A stretch of DNA of 16,291 nt from DATARH01 sp050246595 (GCA_050246595.1 JBFWVT010000100.1:1-16291), one strand, 5' to 3'; positions 1 through 7,699 are shown, numbered from the stretch's first letter. Program-made: numbers and translations. The notes: generated by a model not told the origin, from the letters alone.

Positions 1-120
1 CGCGCACCACCGAGGACACGTGGCGCCAGATCGGCTCATTGCTCGATCATTTCTCCGCACAGGAATGCGCAAACTACCTCGCCAATGCCGGCTACGCTTC
101 AACCTGAAACGATCACGCTC
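1..120 (+). mobile_element. IS630-family insertion sequence, right-hand end (partial, cut by window edge)
   Basis: The first 120 bases hold the 3' end of an IS630-like element: the transposase C-terminus, then a short non-coding end finishing in GAGCGTGATC (read inward) next to TA at 121-122. IS630 elements insert at TA, often within CTAG, and CTAG is seen here (C of the IS, TA, G of the flank). Bases 39-120 match the complement of 16169-16250 exactly, which is the second, inverted copy at the other edge. The outer parts of the copies differ by several bases, so they are separate copies. Confidence 0.8.
3..107 (+). CDS. IS630-family transposase, C-terminal fragment
   Basis: An open frame enters from the left edge and gives 34 residues ending ...QECANYLANAGYAST before TGA at 105-107. 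The ECANYxANAGY ending is typical of IS630-family (DDE superfamily) transposases of alphaproteobacteria. The catalytic residues lie upstream, outside the window, so activity cannot be judged. The copy at the right edge has the same ending but reads TTDATW where this one reads TTEDTW. The gene is cut by the window edge, not visibly broken. Confidence 0.75.
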   Translation, partial: RTTEDTWRQIGSLLDHFSAQECANYLANAGYAST

Positions 121-195
121 TAGGTTCTGTCGTAAAATGAGTATTCGGCGGACTTTCCCTTCCCTGCTGTCATCTCGGCGGAGGCCGGGTCGCTG

Positions 196-378
196 TCAAG
201 ACCGCGCGGCGTCGCCCGCCTTGTCTGCGAGCGCGGCGCTTCGGTCCGGCGCGGTCGTCCGGGCGGGTACGCCTCGCCGGCGTCTCAATCGCCACGCCTC
301 CGCCTGAAACACCAACCAGAGCAGCAGCGGCTGATAAGCCGCGAGCGCGACCCCCAGAAGATAGGATTGCAGCGTCAT
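196..378 (-). CDS. small hypothetical protein with one predicted membrane helix
   Basis: This 60-residue frame starts at ATG 378-376 and overlaps the stop of the preceding small ORF in an ATGA arrangement, as in translationally coupled genes. Residues 3 to about 24 (QSYLLGVALAAYQPLLLWLV) form a hydrophobic stretch long enough for one membrane helix. An arginine-rich segment (RLRRRRG) and a polar tail follow, which suggests a single-pass protein with a cytoplasmic C-terminus. I do not recognise the family. In GC-rich DNA short open frames arise by chance, so this call rests on the ATGA overlap and the helix. It lies between the IS end and trcR. Confidence 0.35.
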   Translation of the reverse strand: MTLQSYLLGVALAAYQPLLLWLVFQAEAWRLRRRRGVPARTTAPDRSAALADKAGDAARS

Positions 379-554
379 GGCGCCCCGCGCTCGGCCGGGA
401 CCGGGCGATCGGCGGCGTCCTCCCGATCCCCGCCGGCCCGGTCGGATCGCGCAATGAGCCGCTCGATGCGCGCGACCGCCGCCCGATCGGAAAAGTATCG
501 GGTTTGCGCGGTCCCGACAAAAACGATCCCCCGAGGGCGCCCGGTATAAAACAT
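375..554 (-). CDS. small hypothetical protein, first of two overlapping small ORFs
   Basis: A 59-residue frame runs from ATG 554-552 (MFYTGRPRGIVFVGTAQTRY...) to TGA 377-375, whose bases overlap the ATG of the next small ORF. A GAAGG about six bases upstream of the ATG could be a ribosome binding site. The N-terminal half is mixed hydrophobic and basic; the C-terminal half is rich in Arg, Asp, Gly and Pro, with no hydrophobic helix. The 13-bp tandem repeat lies just upstream, in the presumed leader. No family is recognised. If neither small ORF is real, 121-688 is a 568-base gene-free stretch. Confidence 0.3.
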   Translation of the reverse strand: MFYTGRPRGIVFVGTAQTRYFSDRAAVARIERLIARSDRAGGDREDAADRPVPAERGAP

Positions 555-563
555 CGACACCTT

Positions 564-602
564 CAATGTCCTCGGGCAATGTCCTCGGGCAATGTCCTCG
601 GG
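564..602. repeat. 13-bp tandem repeat, three perfect copies
   Basis: The unit CAATGTCCTCGGG occurs at 564-576, 577-589 and 590-602 without mismatch; a fourth unit begins (CAA) and then diverges. It lies between the stop of trcR and the first small ORF. The 13-bp period is not a multiple of three, so copy-number change would shift any frame read through it. It looks like a slippage-prone minisatellite. Confidence 0.9.
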
Positions 603-688
603 CAAGAGCCCCGGTCGACTTGCTCGGCCCGAACCGAATTGACAACAATCGGCGGATGACAGCGGGCCGGCGGTTCGCCGGATCGGTG

Positions 689-1282
689 TCAGGTCTCGAC
701 CGGTTCGCTTTCCTCGTGACCGGCCGTATCGCCGCCGATCTCCTCGTCGCCAACCGGTCGCTTGCCGCGCAGCGCGCGCGCGACGGCCTCGTCGAGTTCC
801 TGCAATGTACACAGACCAAGCCCGACCGGGTGGCGCGGTTTGATATTGGCGCTGTTCCAGTGGGTGCGGTCGCGCACCGCCGCGATCGTCGGCTTTGTTG
901 TGCCGATCAGCTTCGAAATCTGCGCGTCGGACAGTTCCGGGTGGTTGCGCAGCAGGTACATGATCGCGTCGGGCTTGTCCTGGCGCTTTGCGATCGGCGT
1001 GTAGCGCGGCCCCTTGTGCTTGACAAGCTGCGGCGGGATCGCCTGCGGCGCCAGTTTGAGCCGCGCTTCGGGGTCGCGCTGACAGCGCTCGATCTCCTCC
1101 TTGGTGGTCTGGCCGTTCGCGATCGGGTCAAGCCCCTGCATCTGCGTCGCGACCTCGCCATCGGCGATCGCCTGCACTTCCAGCGGGTGCAGACCGCAGA
1201 ACTCGGCGATCTGCTCGAAGGTCAGCGAGGTGTTCTCGACCAGCCAGACGGCGGTCGCTTTCGGCATCAGCGGAGCGGCCAT
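689..1282 (-). CDS. trcR: TrcR-type cell-cycle transcriptional regulator (DUF1013)
   Basis: The 197-residue product matches what I know of the DUF1013 family, named TrcR in alphaproteobacterial annotation and thought to be a cytoplasmic DNA-binding regulator. The start (MAAPLMPKATAVWLVENTSL) is typical of the family, so I chose ATG 1282-1280 over a longer frame reaching 1360. Residues 19-42 (LTFEQIAEFCGLHPLEVQ) look like a helix-turn-helix; residues 117-138 (LSDAQISKLIGTTKPTIAAV) look like a second, followed by the conserved-looking RTHWNSANIKPRHP stretch. The C-terminal 25 residues are acidic and poorly conserved in character. It is divergent from the DUF1192 gene across an 89-base gap. Direct targets cannot be read from the sequence. 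Confidence 0.85.
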   Translation of the reverse strand: MAAPLMPKATAVWLVENTSLTFEQIAEFCGLHPLEVQAIADGEVATQMQGLDPIANGQTTKEEIERCQRDPEARLKLAPQAIPPQLVKHKGPRYTPIAKRQDKPDAIMYLLRNHPELSDAQISKLIGTTKPTIAAVRDRTHWNSANIKPRHPVGLGLCTLQELDEAVARALRGKRPVGDEEIGGDTAGHEESEPVET

Positions 1283-1326
1283 CGAAAATGTCCCAGGATG
1301 AAGGCAAACCGGTGCTGTGCCGCCGA

Positions 1327-1332
1327 TATAAT
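1327..1332 (+). promoter_or_regulatory. possible -10 element for the DUF1192 gene
   Basis: A TATAAT match stands out in the otherwise GC-rich gap between the divergent trcR and DUF1192 genes, about 40 bases before the DUF1192 start. There is no good -35 hexamer at the usual distance (GCAAAC lies 17 bases upstream). The AT patch could instead, or also, serve trcR, since TATTAT reads on the minus strand at 1333-1328. Confidence 0.3.
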
Positions 1333-1371
1333 AAGGCGGACCCGCCGAGGGAAGCAGCATGGAGGCCGGAC

Positions 1372-1563
1372 ATGGCAGTCATCGACGAGGAGGATCTGGT
1401 TCCGCGCAACCAGCCGAGAAAACCAAGGGATTTGACCCTGCTCGGGATTGCCGAGCTGGAAGCCTATATCGCGGCGCTCGACGCCGAGATCGCGCGCGTC
1501 CGCGCCGAAATTTCTGCCAAGCAGAAGCAGCGCAGCGGCGCCGAGGCGTTGTTCAAGCGGTAG
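1372..1563 (+). CDS. DUF1192 family small protein
   Basis: The 63-residue protein (MAVIDEEDLVPRNQPRKP...) fits DUF1192, a short family largely limited to alphaproteobacteria and of unknown function. It has an acidic start, a proline and basic linker, then residues 26-52 (IAELEAYIAALDAEIARVRAEI) with heptad-like leucine, isoleucine and alanine spacing, suggesting a short coiled coil and perhaps dimerisation. GGAGG at 1361-1365 lies six bases before the ATG at 1372, which favours this start over an in-frame ATG at 1288. Divergence from trcR leaves room for shared regulation, which is inference only. It lies 78 bases upstream of the phosphoesterase and could be cotranscribed with it. Confidence 0.8.
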   Translation: MAVIDEEDLVPRNQPRKPRDLTLLGIAELEAYIAALDAEIARVRAEISAKQKQRSGAEALFKR

Positions 1564-1641
1564 AAGCCGCCGCGCCGCGCAGGACGGCGGAGACCGCGAC
1601 ACCCGTTCTTCAAACGACCGGAACATCGCCTGCGAGGACGA

Positions 1642-3057
1642 ATGCACCCGATCGAGCACGTTGTCGTTCTGATGCTGGAAAACCGCTCGTTCGATTGCCT
1701 GCTCGGCAAGCTCTACCCGAAAAGCGAGCAGTTCGACGGGCTGGAGGGCGGCGAAAGCAACCCCTGGCACAAGCCGGACGGCACGGTCGAGCAGATCCGG
1801 GTGTGGAACAGCGAGGTCATGACGGCCGAGGCGGCCTGCCTGCCCGATCCCGAGCCGGGCGAGCTGTTCGAGGATGTCAACGTGCAGCTGTTCGGTCTGG
1901 AGGGCGACCCCGACGGGCAGCCCGACATGAGCGGGTTTGTCGATAATTACGCACGGCAGCCCTGGCCCTGGACCCCCGAGGACCCGAGCGGGATCATGCA
2001 TTATTTTCTGCCATCCCAGGTGCCGATCATCAGCCGGCTGGCGCTCGATTTCGGCGTCTCGGACCGCTGGTACGCCTCGACCCCGAGCGAGACCTGGCCC
2101 AACCGCTATTTCGCGCATTGCGGCACCGCCGGCGGTCACGTCAACAATTCGATGAACCGTTTTCCGTATCAGTGGCCGCGGCTGATGCCGACGATCTTCC
2201 GGCGCCTCGGAAGACACGGCTATAGCTGGAAAATCTATTTTCACGATATCCCGCAGGCGGTGAGCCTGTTCGATCTGTGGCCCAGGATCCCGACCCATTT
2301 CTGCCGGTTCGAGCGGGAATTCGAGCGGCATTGCCGTACCGGCCGGCTGCCGAATTACAGCTTTATCGAGCCGCGCTATTTTCCGACGCTCCTGTCGGAC
2401 AAGATGCCGAACGACCAGCACCCGCCGCACAATCTGCTCTATGGCGAGCAGCTGATCGCGACCGTCTACAACGCGGTGCGCAACTCGCCGCTGTGGCCGC
2501 GCACGCTGCTGCTCATCGTCTATGACGAGCATGGCGGCTCGTTCGACCACGCGGTCCCGCCGGAGGCGGTGCCGCCGGGCGAGCCTTATCCCGACGGGTT
2601 CCGCTTCGACCGGTACGGGATCCGGGTGCCGGCGGTGATCGTCTCGCCCTATGTCGCGCCGGGCAGCGTCATCCGGCCGCCGCTGCGGTCCGACGGCACC
2701 GAGAGCTACCCGTTCGACCACACCTCGATCATCGCGACACTGCACAAGCTGTTCGATATCGGACCGGCGATGACGCCGCGCGTCGCCGCCGCCCCCGACT
2801 TGCTGCCGGCGTTGACATTGGAGCGGCCCGAGAATGACGGTCCCGATCGGCTGACGATCGATCCGCGCCGGCCGCATTTGTCCCAGGTGTGGAAGTTGCG
2901 GCGGCGGCGGCGCAATCGGAACCAGCGCAATCTGCGCAACCCGCTGCTGTTTGTGCCGCGCGGGGTGGCCGAGCTGACCGGTGCCGTGCGCGGGGTCGGA
3001 GCAAGGGTGGTGCCGGAGGCGTGGCGCCGGAAGCGGCCGAACCGGATCGTCCGATAA
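1642..3057 (+). CDS. phosphoesterase, phospholipase C / acid phosphatase (AcpA) superfamily
   Basis: The 471-residue protein belongs to the PF04185-type phosphoesterases, which cleave phosphodiester or phosphomonoester bonds of phospholipids and other substrates. Family landmarks are in order: ENRSFD at 13-18, SDRWYASTPSETWPNR at 140-155, YDEHGG at 294-299 and GIRVPAVIVSPY after it. By comparison with Francisella AcpA (metal site Glu43, Asn44, Ser175, Asp386, Glu387) the equivalents here would be E13, N14, T151, D295 and E296, so the metal site looks complete. There is no signal peptide; the ENRSFD motif starts at residue 13, so the protein is probably cytoplasmic or not secreted by a classical route. 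Residues 418-435 are very arginine- and asparagine-rich. GAGGA lies three bases before the ATG. It converges on topA. Substrate is unknown. Confidence 0.85.
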   Translation: MHPIEHVVVLMLENRSFDCLLGKLYPKSEQFDGLEGGESNPWHKPDGTVEQIRVWNSEVMTAEAACLPDPEPGELFEDVNVQLFGLEGDPDGQPDMSGFVDNYARQPWPWTPEDPSGIMHYFLPSQVPIISRLALDFGVSDRWYASTPSETWPNRYFAHCGTAGGHVNNSMNRFPYQWPRLMPTIFRRLGRHGYSWKIYFHDIPQAVSLFDLWPRIPTHFCRFEREFERHCRTGRLPNYSFIEPRYFPTLLSDKMPNDQHPPHNLLYGEQLIATVYNAVRNSPLWPRTLLLIVYDEHGGSFDHAVPPEAVPPGEPYPDGFRFDRYGIRVPAVIVSPYVAPGSVIRPPLRSDGTESYPFDHTSIIATLHKLFDIGPAMTPRVAAAPDLLPALTLERPENDGPDRLTIDPRRPHLSQVWKLRRRRRNRNQRNLRNPLLFVPRGVAELTGAVRGVGARVVPEAWRRKRPNRIVR

Positions 3058-3184
3058 TCCGTCCCAGGACCGCCGGCATCTCGCCGGCCGCGGACCGGCA
3101 ATCCACACCCGGTGCTTTGGCGGTGCCTCAGTCTGCATCGCATTCGCGGCGCGCCGTCTCGAAGGACGCGCGGCACCGGCCCGG

Positions 3185-5947
3185 CTACTCGCCGGCGGCG
3201 GGTCGCGGCGTCCGTTTTGCCGCTTTTCCGGCCGGGGCTTTCGCCTTTGGGGTCGTGCGCTTTGGTGCCGCCGCGCGGGACGGCGCCTTGCGCCTGGTCA
3301 CGGCCTTGGCGGGCGCGGTCTCGGCTGCCGCGGCATCCGCCGACGGCTCTTTGGCCGCGGATGCGGTCTTGCGCACGGGGCGGCGGGGTTTGGCGGCCGG
3401 TTTGCCCTTCGCGCCCCCTTTGGCGCTCCCACCTTTGGCGCCCCCTTTGGCGCGCTGGGTCGCGAGCAGTTCGACGGCGGTTTCGAGCGGGAAACTGTCG
3501 GGGTCGGCGCCTCGCGGCAGCGAGGCGTGGATGCCCTCGTGACTGACATAGGGGCCGTAGCGGCCGCGATACAGACCGATCGTGCCGCCCTCGGGGTGCG
3601 GCCCGATCTCGCGCAGGAGAAGCGGACCGCGCCGCGCCCCGGTTTTGGCCTCGGCCAGCAGCGACACGGCGCGGTTGAGCCCGATCGTCAGCACATCGTC
3701 ATCGGCGGCGAGCGACACATAGGCGCTGCCATGCTTGATATACGGGCCAAAGCGCCCGAGACCGGCGGTGATGTTCTCGCCGGTTTCCGGGTGCGTCCCG
3801 ATCGTGCGCGGCAACGACAACAGACCGAGCGCCGTGTCGAGATCGATCTCTGCTGGTTTCAACCCGCGCGGCAGCGCCACCCGTTTCGGCTTTTCGCCGT
3901 TCTCGGCCTCGCCGAGCTGGATGTAAAACCCGTATGGGCCTTTTTTGACGGCAACGCTCTTGCCGCTTTCCGGGTCGGTGCCGAGCACGGTGTCGGCGAT
4001 ACCGGGATCGCTCTCGCCCTCGGCGCCGCCGACCCCGAAGGCCCGCGTGTAGCGGCATTCCGGGTAGTTCGAGCAGCCGACAAACGCGCCAAACCGGCCG
4101 AGCTTCAGCGACAATCGCCCGGCATTGCAGGCCGGGCACAGACGCGGGTCGCGCCCGCTGCCATCGTCCGGGAAGAAGTGGCGGCCGAGTTCGGCGTCGA
4201 GCGCTTCGAGCACCGATTTGATCGTCAAATCCTTGGTGCCGGCGATTGCGGCCGAAAAATCCTGCCAGAAGCGGCGCAGCAATTCCTTCCAGTCGACCCG
4301 CCCGCCCGACACCTCGTCGAGCTGGTGTTCCAGATCGGCCGTGAAATTGTATTCGACATAGCGCTCGAAAAAGCTGGTCAGAAACGCGGTGACGAGACGG
4401 CCGCGGTCCTCCGGCAGGAAACGCCGCTTGTCGAGCCGCACATAATTGCGGTCCTGCAAAACCTGTAGGATCGAGGCGTAGGTCGAGGGCCGGCCAATGC
4501 CCAGCTCTTCGAGCTTTTTGACCAGGCTCGCCTCGGTGTAGCGCGGCGGCGGCTGGGTGAAATGCTGGTTCGGCGTCACCGCGCCGCGCGTCAGGCTCTC
4601 CGTCTCACGCATGTTCGGCAGGCGGCGGCCTTCTTCCTCCTCGACCGCGTCATCGCGGCTTTCCTGATAAAGCTTCAGAAAACCGTCGAACAGGATCACC
4701 GACCCGGTGGCGTGCAGCCGGAGGCGGCCGGTCGGGTCGGCGATATCGACGCCGACCTGGTCGAGCAGCGCCGACGCCATCTGGCTCGCCACGGTGCGCT
4801 TCCAGATCAGCTCGTAGAGCCGGCGCTGGTCGTTGTCGAGATGGCGCGCGACATCGGCGGGCTGGCGCGCCATGTCGGTCGGGCGGATCGCCTCGTGCGC
4901 TTCCTGCGCGTTCTTCGCCGGGCTCTTGTAGACGCGCGGCTGCTCCGGCAGATAGCGACCGCCGAATTCGTGGCCGATCAGTTGGCGCGCCGCCGCTATC
5001 GCCTCGGGCGCGATCGCGACCCCGTCGGTGCGCATATAGGTGATGAGGCCGACCGTATCGCCGTCGAGATCGATCCCCTCATAGAGACGCTGCGCCACCG
5101 ACATCGTCCGGCTCGCGCCAAAACCGAGCTTGCGCGAGGCCTCCTGCTGCAAGGTCGAGGTCGTGAAGGGCGGGAACGGGTTGCGCCGGACCTCGCGATG
5201 TTCGACGGAAGCGACCGTGAAACCGGCGGCCTTGAGGATCGCGTCGGCGGCCTCGCGCGCCTTTTCCTCGGTATTGAGGTCGAAGCGGTCGAGCTTTTTG
5301 CCGTCGAGATGCGACAGTCGCGCCGTAAAGCGGTCACCGGCTTCGGTTCGGAACTCGACCTCGACCGTCCAGTATTCGCGGGGCTTGAACGCCTCGATCT
5401 CAGCCTCGCGCTCGCAGATCAGGCGCAGCGCGACCGATTGCACGCGGCCGGCCGAGCGGCTGCCCGGCAGTTTGCGCCACAGCACCGGCGACAGCGTAAA
5501 CCCGACCAGATAATCGAGCGCGCGGCGCGCCAGATAGGCCTCGACCAGCTCGTTGTCGATCTCGCGCGGGTTGCGGAACGCGTCGAGCACGGCGTCGCGG
5601 GTCACCGCGTTGAACACGACCCGCTTGACATCGACATCCTTCAGCGCGCGCCGCTGCTTCAGCACCTCGCGCACATGCCACGAGATCGCCTCGCCCTCGC
5701 GGTCGGGGTCGGTCGCGAGAAACAGCCCATCGGCGCCGCGCATCGCCTCGGCGATCGCCTTGAGGTGCTTTTCGGAGCGGCCGTCCACCTCCCACGACAT
5801 CGCGAAATCGGAATCGGGCAGGACCGAGCCGTCCTTTGCCGGCAGATCGCGGACATGACCGTAGCTGGCGACGACCTTGTAGTCGCGTCCCAGGTATTTG
5901 TTGATGGTTTTCGCCTTGGCGGGCGATTCGACGACAACGACCTTCAT
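3185..5947 (-). CDS. topA: DNA topoisomerase I (type IA)
   Basis: The 920-residue enzyme relaxes negative supercoils by passing one strand through a transient single-strand break. The N-terminal Toprim domain (MKVVVVESPAKAKTINKYLG, DPDREGEAISWH) is followed by the type IA core with catalytic Tyr304 in GLITYMRTD. One C4 zinc-ribbon motif sits at about 603-631 (CPAC...GCSNYPEC), then several GRFGPYI-type C-terminal repeats, then a Lys/Ala/Pro-rich tail from about 860. The length is usual for alphaproteobacteria. I chose ATG 5947-5945 because it begins the conserved Toprim strand; a longer frame to 6082 would overlap dprA. No strong Shine-Dalgarno is seen, but a three-codon mini-ORF (5955-5944) overlaps the start as ATGA. 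topA is last in the pyrB-pyrC'-plsY-dprA-topA run, 35 bases after dprA. Confidence 0.97.
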   Translation of the reverse strand: MKVVVVESPAKAKTINKYLGRDYKVVASYGHVRDLPAKDGSVLPDSDFAMSWEVDGRSEKHLKAIAEAMRGADGLFLATDPDREGEAISWHVREVLKQRRALKDVDVKRVVFNAVTRDAVLDAFRNPREIDNELVEAYLARRALDYLVGFTLSPVLWRKLPGSRSAGRVQSVALRLICEREAEIEAFKPREYWTVEVEFRTEAGDRFTARLSHLDGKKLDRFDLNTEEKAREAADAILKAAGFTVASVEHREVRRNPFPPFTTSTLQQEASRKLGFGASRTMSVAQRLYEGIDLDGDTVGLITYMRTDGVAIAPEAIAAARQLIGHEFGGRYLPEQPRVYKSPAKNAQEAHEAIRPTDMARQPADVARHLDNDQRRLYELIWKRTVASQMASALLDQVGVDIADPTGRLRLHATGSVILFDGFLKLYQESRDDAVEEEEGRRLPNMRETESLTRGAVTPNQHFTQPPPRYTEASLVKKLEELGIGRPSTYASILQVLQDRNYVRLDKRRFLPEDRGRLVTAFLTSFFERYVEYNFTADLEHQLDEVSGGRVDWKELLRRFWQDFSAAIAGTKDLTIKSVLEALDAELGRHFFPDDGSGRDPRLCPACNAGRLSLKLGRFGAFVGCSNYPECRYTRAFGVGGAEGESDPGIADTVLGTDPESGKSVAVKKGPYGFYIQLGEAENGEKPKRVALPRGLKPAEIDLDTALGLLSLPRTIGTHPETGENITAGLGRFGPYIKHGSAYVSLAADDDVLTIGLNRAVSLLAEAKTGARRGPLLLREIGPHPEGGTIGLYRGRYGPYVSHEGIHASLPRGADPDSFPLETAVELLATQRAKGGAKGGSAKGGAKGKPAAKPRRPVRKTASAAKEPSADAAAAETAPAKAVTRRKAPSRAAAPKRTTPKAKAPAGKAAKRTPRPAAGE

Positions 5948-5982
5948 GCAATCATTCAAAGAGGAGCGCCGCGGAGAGTACG

Positions 5983-7029
5983 CTAGCGCAGGGAGACGAG
6001 ATTGCCGGGATGACGCTCGACGCGGCCGGCAAGTTCCAGCTCCAGCAGCAAGGTGGCGACCGAAGCCGCTGACATCTGGCACTGGCGCACCAGCTCGTCA
6101 ACCGCGACCGGGGTCGGGCTGAGATATTCGAGCAGCAGATCGAGACCGTCATCCCCGCTGACCGGAGTCGGGGGCGAGGCGGGAAGCGGCGTCGCCGGCG
6201 CAAGCCGCTTCCGGACCGGTGCCGCGATCCGGGGCGACGGCGCCCGGCCCCGCAACAGCGGCGCGAGCTGGTCGATGACATCGGCGGCGGTCTCGGTCAG
6301 GGTCGCGCCGTGGCGCAGCAGGTCGTTGCAGCCGCGGCAGCGCGGATCGAGCGGCGACCCCGGTACGGCGAACACCTCGCGTCCCTGTTCGAGGGCGTAG
6401 CGCGCCGTTATCAGCGACCCCGATTTCGCGGCGGCCTCGACGACGACGACACCGAGCGCGAGACCCGAGATGATGCGGTTGCGGCGCGGGAAATGGCGGG
6501 CCTGCGGCTCGGCGCCGAGCGGCAATTCGGCGAGGATCGCGCCCCGTCTCCGCATCGCGTCATAAAGGCCGCGGTTTTCCTCGGGATAGACGATATCGGC
6601 GCCGCCGGCCAGCACCGCGACCGTGCCGCTGTCGAGCGCGCCCAGATGCGCCGCCGCGTCGATGCCGCGCGCCATCCCCGAGGCGACGACGATGCCGGCC
6701 TCGCCGAGACCCGCCGCCAGCTCGCGGGCCAGCCGCCTGCCATTGGCCGAGGCATTGCGCGCGCCGACCACCGCGACGATCGGGGGGGCCAGCAGTTCCG
6801 GGCGGCCAAACAATGTCAGCACCGGCGGCGCGTCCTCGACCGCGGCAAGGATCGCGGGATACGGCTTCTCCCCCCAGCACAGCAGCCTGCCGCCGAGCCG
6901 CTCGATCCAGGCGAGTTCCGCCTCGGCCTCGCGCCGCCCGACCGGCGTGACCGGCCGCGACAGCAGCGGCAGCGCATCGATCGCGGCGGTGGCCGAGCCA
7001 AAACGGCGCAGCAGCGCGAAGAACGTCAC
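5983..7029 (-). CDS. dprA: DNA-processing protein DprA
   Basis: DprA binds incoming single-stranded DNA and loads RecA during natural transformation. Numbered from the GTG at 7029-7027 (348 residues), the Rossmann-like core shows VVGARNASANGRR (87-99), ASGMARGIDAAAH (116-128), FPRRNRIISGLA (180-191) and KSGSLITARYALEQGREVFAVPG (202-224). A C-terminal winged-helix-like DML1-type segment covers about 295-348. The conserved N-terminal sequence continues in frame upstream of this GTG (LRLSRTESVGPVTFF), yet no ATG, GTG or TTG precedes it before the plsY stop at 7113-7111. A CTG at 7107-7105 with AGGAAAGG seven bases upstream could start a 374-residue protein of normal family length. I therefore give the only conventional start but think the true start is probably CTG. 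It follows plsY directly and precedes topA. Confidence 0.93.
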   Translation of the reverse strand: MTFFALLRRFGSATAAIDALPLLSRPVTPVGRREAEAELAWIERLGGRLLCWGEKPYPAILAAVEDAPPVLTLFGRPELLAPPIVAVVGARNASANGRRLARELAAGLGEAGIVVASGMARGIDAAAHLGALDSGTVAVLAGGADIVYPEENRGLYDAMRRRGAILAELPLGAEPQARHFPRRNRIISGLALGVVVVEAAAKSGSLITARYALEQGREVFAVPGSPLDPRCRGCNDLLRHGATLTETAADVIDQLAPLLRGRAPSPRIAAPVRKRLAPATPLPASPPTPVSGDDGLDLLLEYLSPTPVAVDELVRQCQMSAASVATLLLELELAGRVERHPGNLVSLR

Positions 7030-7110
7030 CGGGCCGACGCTCTCGGTGCGGCTGAGGCGCAGCCGGTCCAGGCGTTCCTGCGGATCGAGATCGCGCGCAG
7101 CCGGCAGCGG

Positions 7111-7695
7111 TCAGCCTTTCCTGAACGAGATCCGGGTTTCGGTGCCGGCCAGCAGCCGCTGGACATTGCCGCGATGCCGGAGCACCACCAGGATCGCAAT
7201 CACCGAGATGACCATCGCGCGCGGCGGGTCGGCGAAAACCCAGGCGAGACCCGGGACGGCCATCGCGGCGACCAGCGCCGACAGCGAGGAATAATGCGAG
7301 ATCAGCGCCGTCGCCAGCCACAGCAGGGCGGCGATGACACCGACCGGCCAGGACAGCGCGAGCAGCACCCCGAGCGCCGTCGCCACCCCCTTGCCGCCGC
7401 GAAAGCGCAGCCACACCGGGAACATATGCCCGACGACCACCGCGACCGAAGCGACAAGCGCCGCCTCCGCCCCCCACAGCGCGCCGAGCAGCACCGCCGC
7501 GACGCCCTTGCCGATGTCGAAGACCAGGGTCACACCGGCGAGCGTCTTGCTGCCGGTGCGCAATACGTTGGTGGCCCCGATATTGCCCGACCCGATACGG
7601 CGGATGTCGCCGATCCCGGCGAGCCGCGTCAACAGCAGCCCGAACGGGATCGAACCGAGCAGATAGGCGATAAGCGCGGCAAGGATAATGTTCAT
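7111..7695 (-). CDS. plsY: glycerol-3-phosphate acyltransferase PlsY
   Basis: PlsY transfers an acyl group from acyl-phosphate to glycerol-3-phosphate, the first step of membrane phospholipid synthesis, working with PlsX (not in the window). The 194-residue product is an integral inner-membrane protein. All three conserved loops are present: GSGNIGATNVLR (35-46), GHMFPVWLRFRGGKGVAT (89-106) and the RHRGNVQRLLAGTE loop (173-186), separated by hydrophobic helices. ATG 7695-7693 starts the typical MNIILAALIAYLLGSIPFG. The frame stays open further upstream but reads through a dispersed palindrome (giving a RHCEERSDEAIS-like peptide), so that extension is spurious. Only four bases separate the start from the palindrome and no Shine-Dalgarno is visible. 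The TGA stop is in the same frame as dprA. Confidence 0.95.
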   Translation of the reverse strand: MNIILAALIAYLLGSIPFGLLLTRLAGIGDIRRIGSGNIGATNVLRTGSKTLAGVTLVFDIGKGVAAVLLGALWGAEAALVASVAVVVGHMFPVWLRFRGGKGVATALGVLLALSWPVGVIAALLWLATALISHYSSLSALVAAMAVPGLAWVFADPPRAMVISVIAILVVLRHRGNVQRLLAGTETRISFRKG

Positions 7696-7699
7696 CGCG

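Noticed and set aside
171..190. Possible fragment of a GTCATCCCGGC-type dispersed repeat
   Set aside because: Only part of the motif is recognisable, with a four-base stem; too weak to annotate.
667..681. Hairpin CCGGCG-GTT-CGCCGG downstream of trcR as a terminator
   Set aside because: There is no T-tract after the stem in the trcR direction; such short GC stems are frequent by chance at this GC content.
566..1435. Long plus-strand open frame of 289 codons
   Set aside because: It lies antisense to trcR, reads through the tandem repeat, and gives an Arg/Leu-rich product typical of GC-rich shadow frames.
3072..3088. Hairpin GCCGGC-ATCTC-GCCGGC between the phosphoesterase and topA as a bidirectional terminator
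   Set aside because: The position is sensible, but no T-run follows on either strand, so it is not called.
1267..3138. 623-codon minus-strand frame opposite the phosphoesterase
   Set aside because: The plus-strand frame carries conserved phosphoesterase motifs; the antisense product is Arg/Pro-rich without recognisable motifs.
2981..4468. Long plus-strand open frame opposite topA
   Set aside because: It is antisense to clear topA motifs and has low-complexity composition; the same applies to the long plus frames opposite topA (4562-5986), dprA (6310-7782) and pyrC' (7843-9267).
5944..5955. Three-codon mini-ORF overlapping the topA start
   Set aside because: It is too short and has no ribosome binding site; probably chance, mentioned only under topA.
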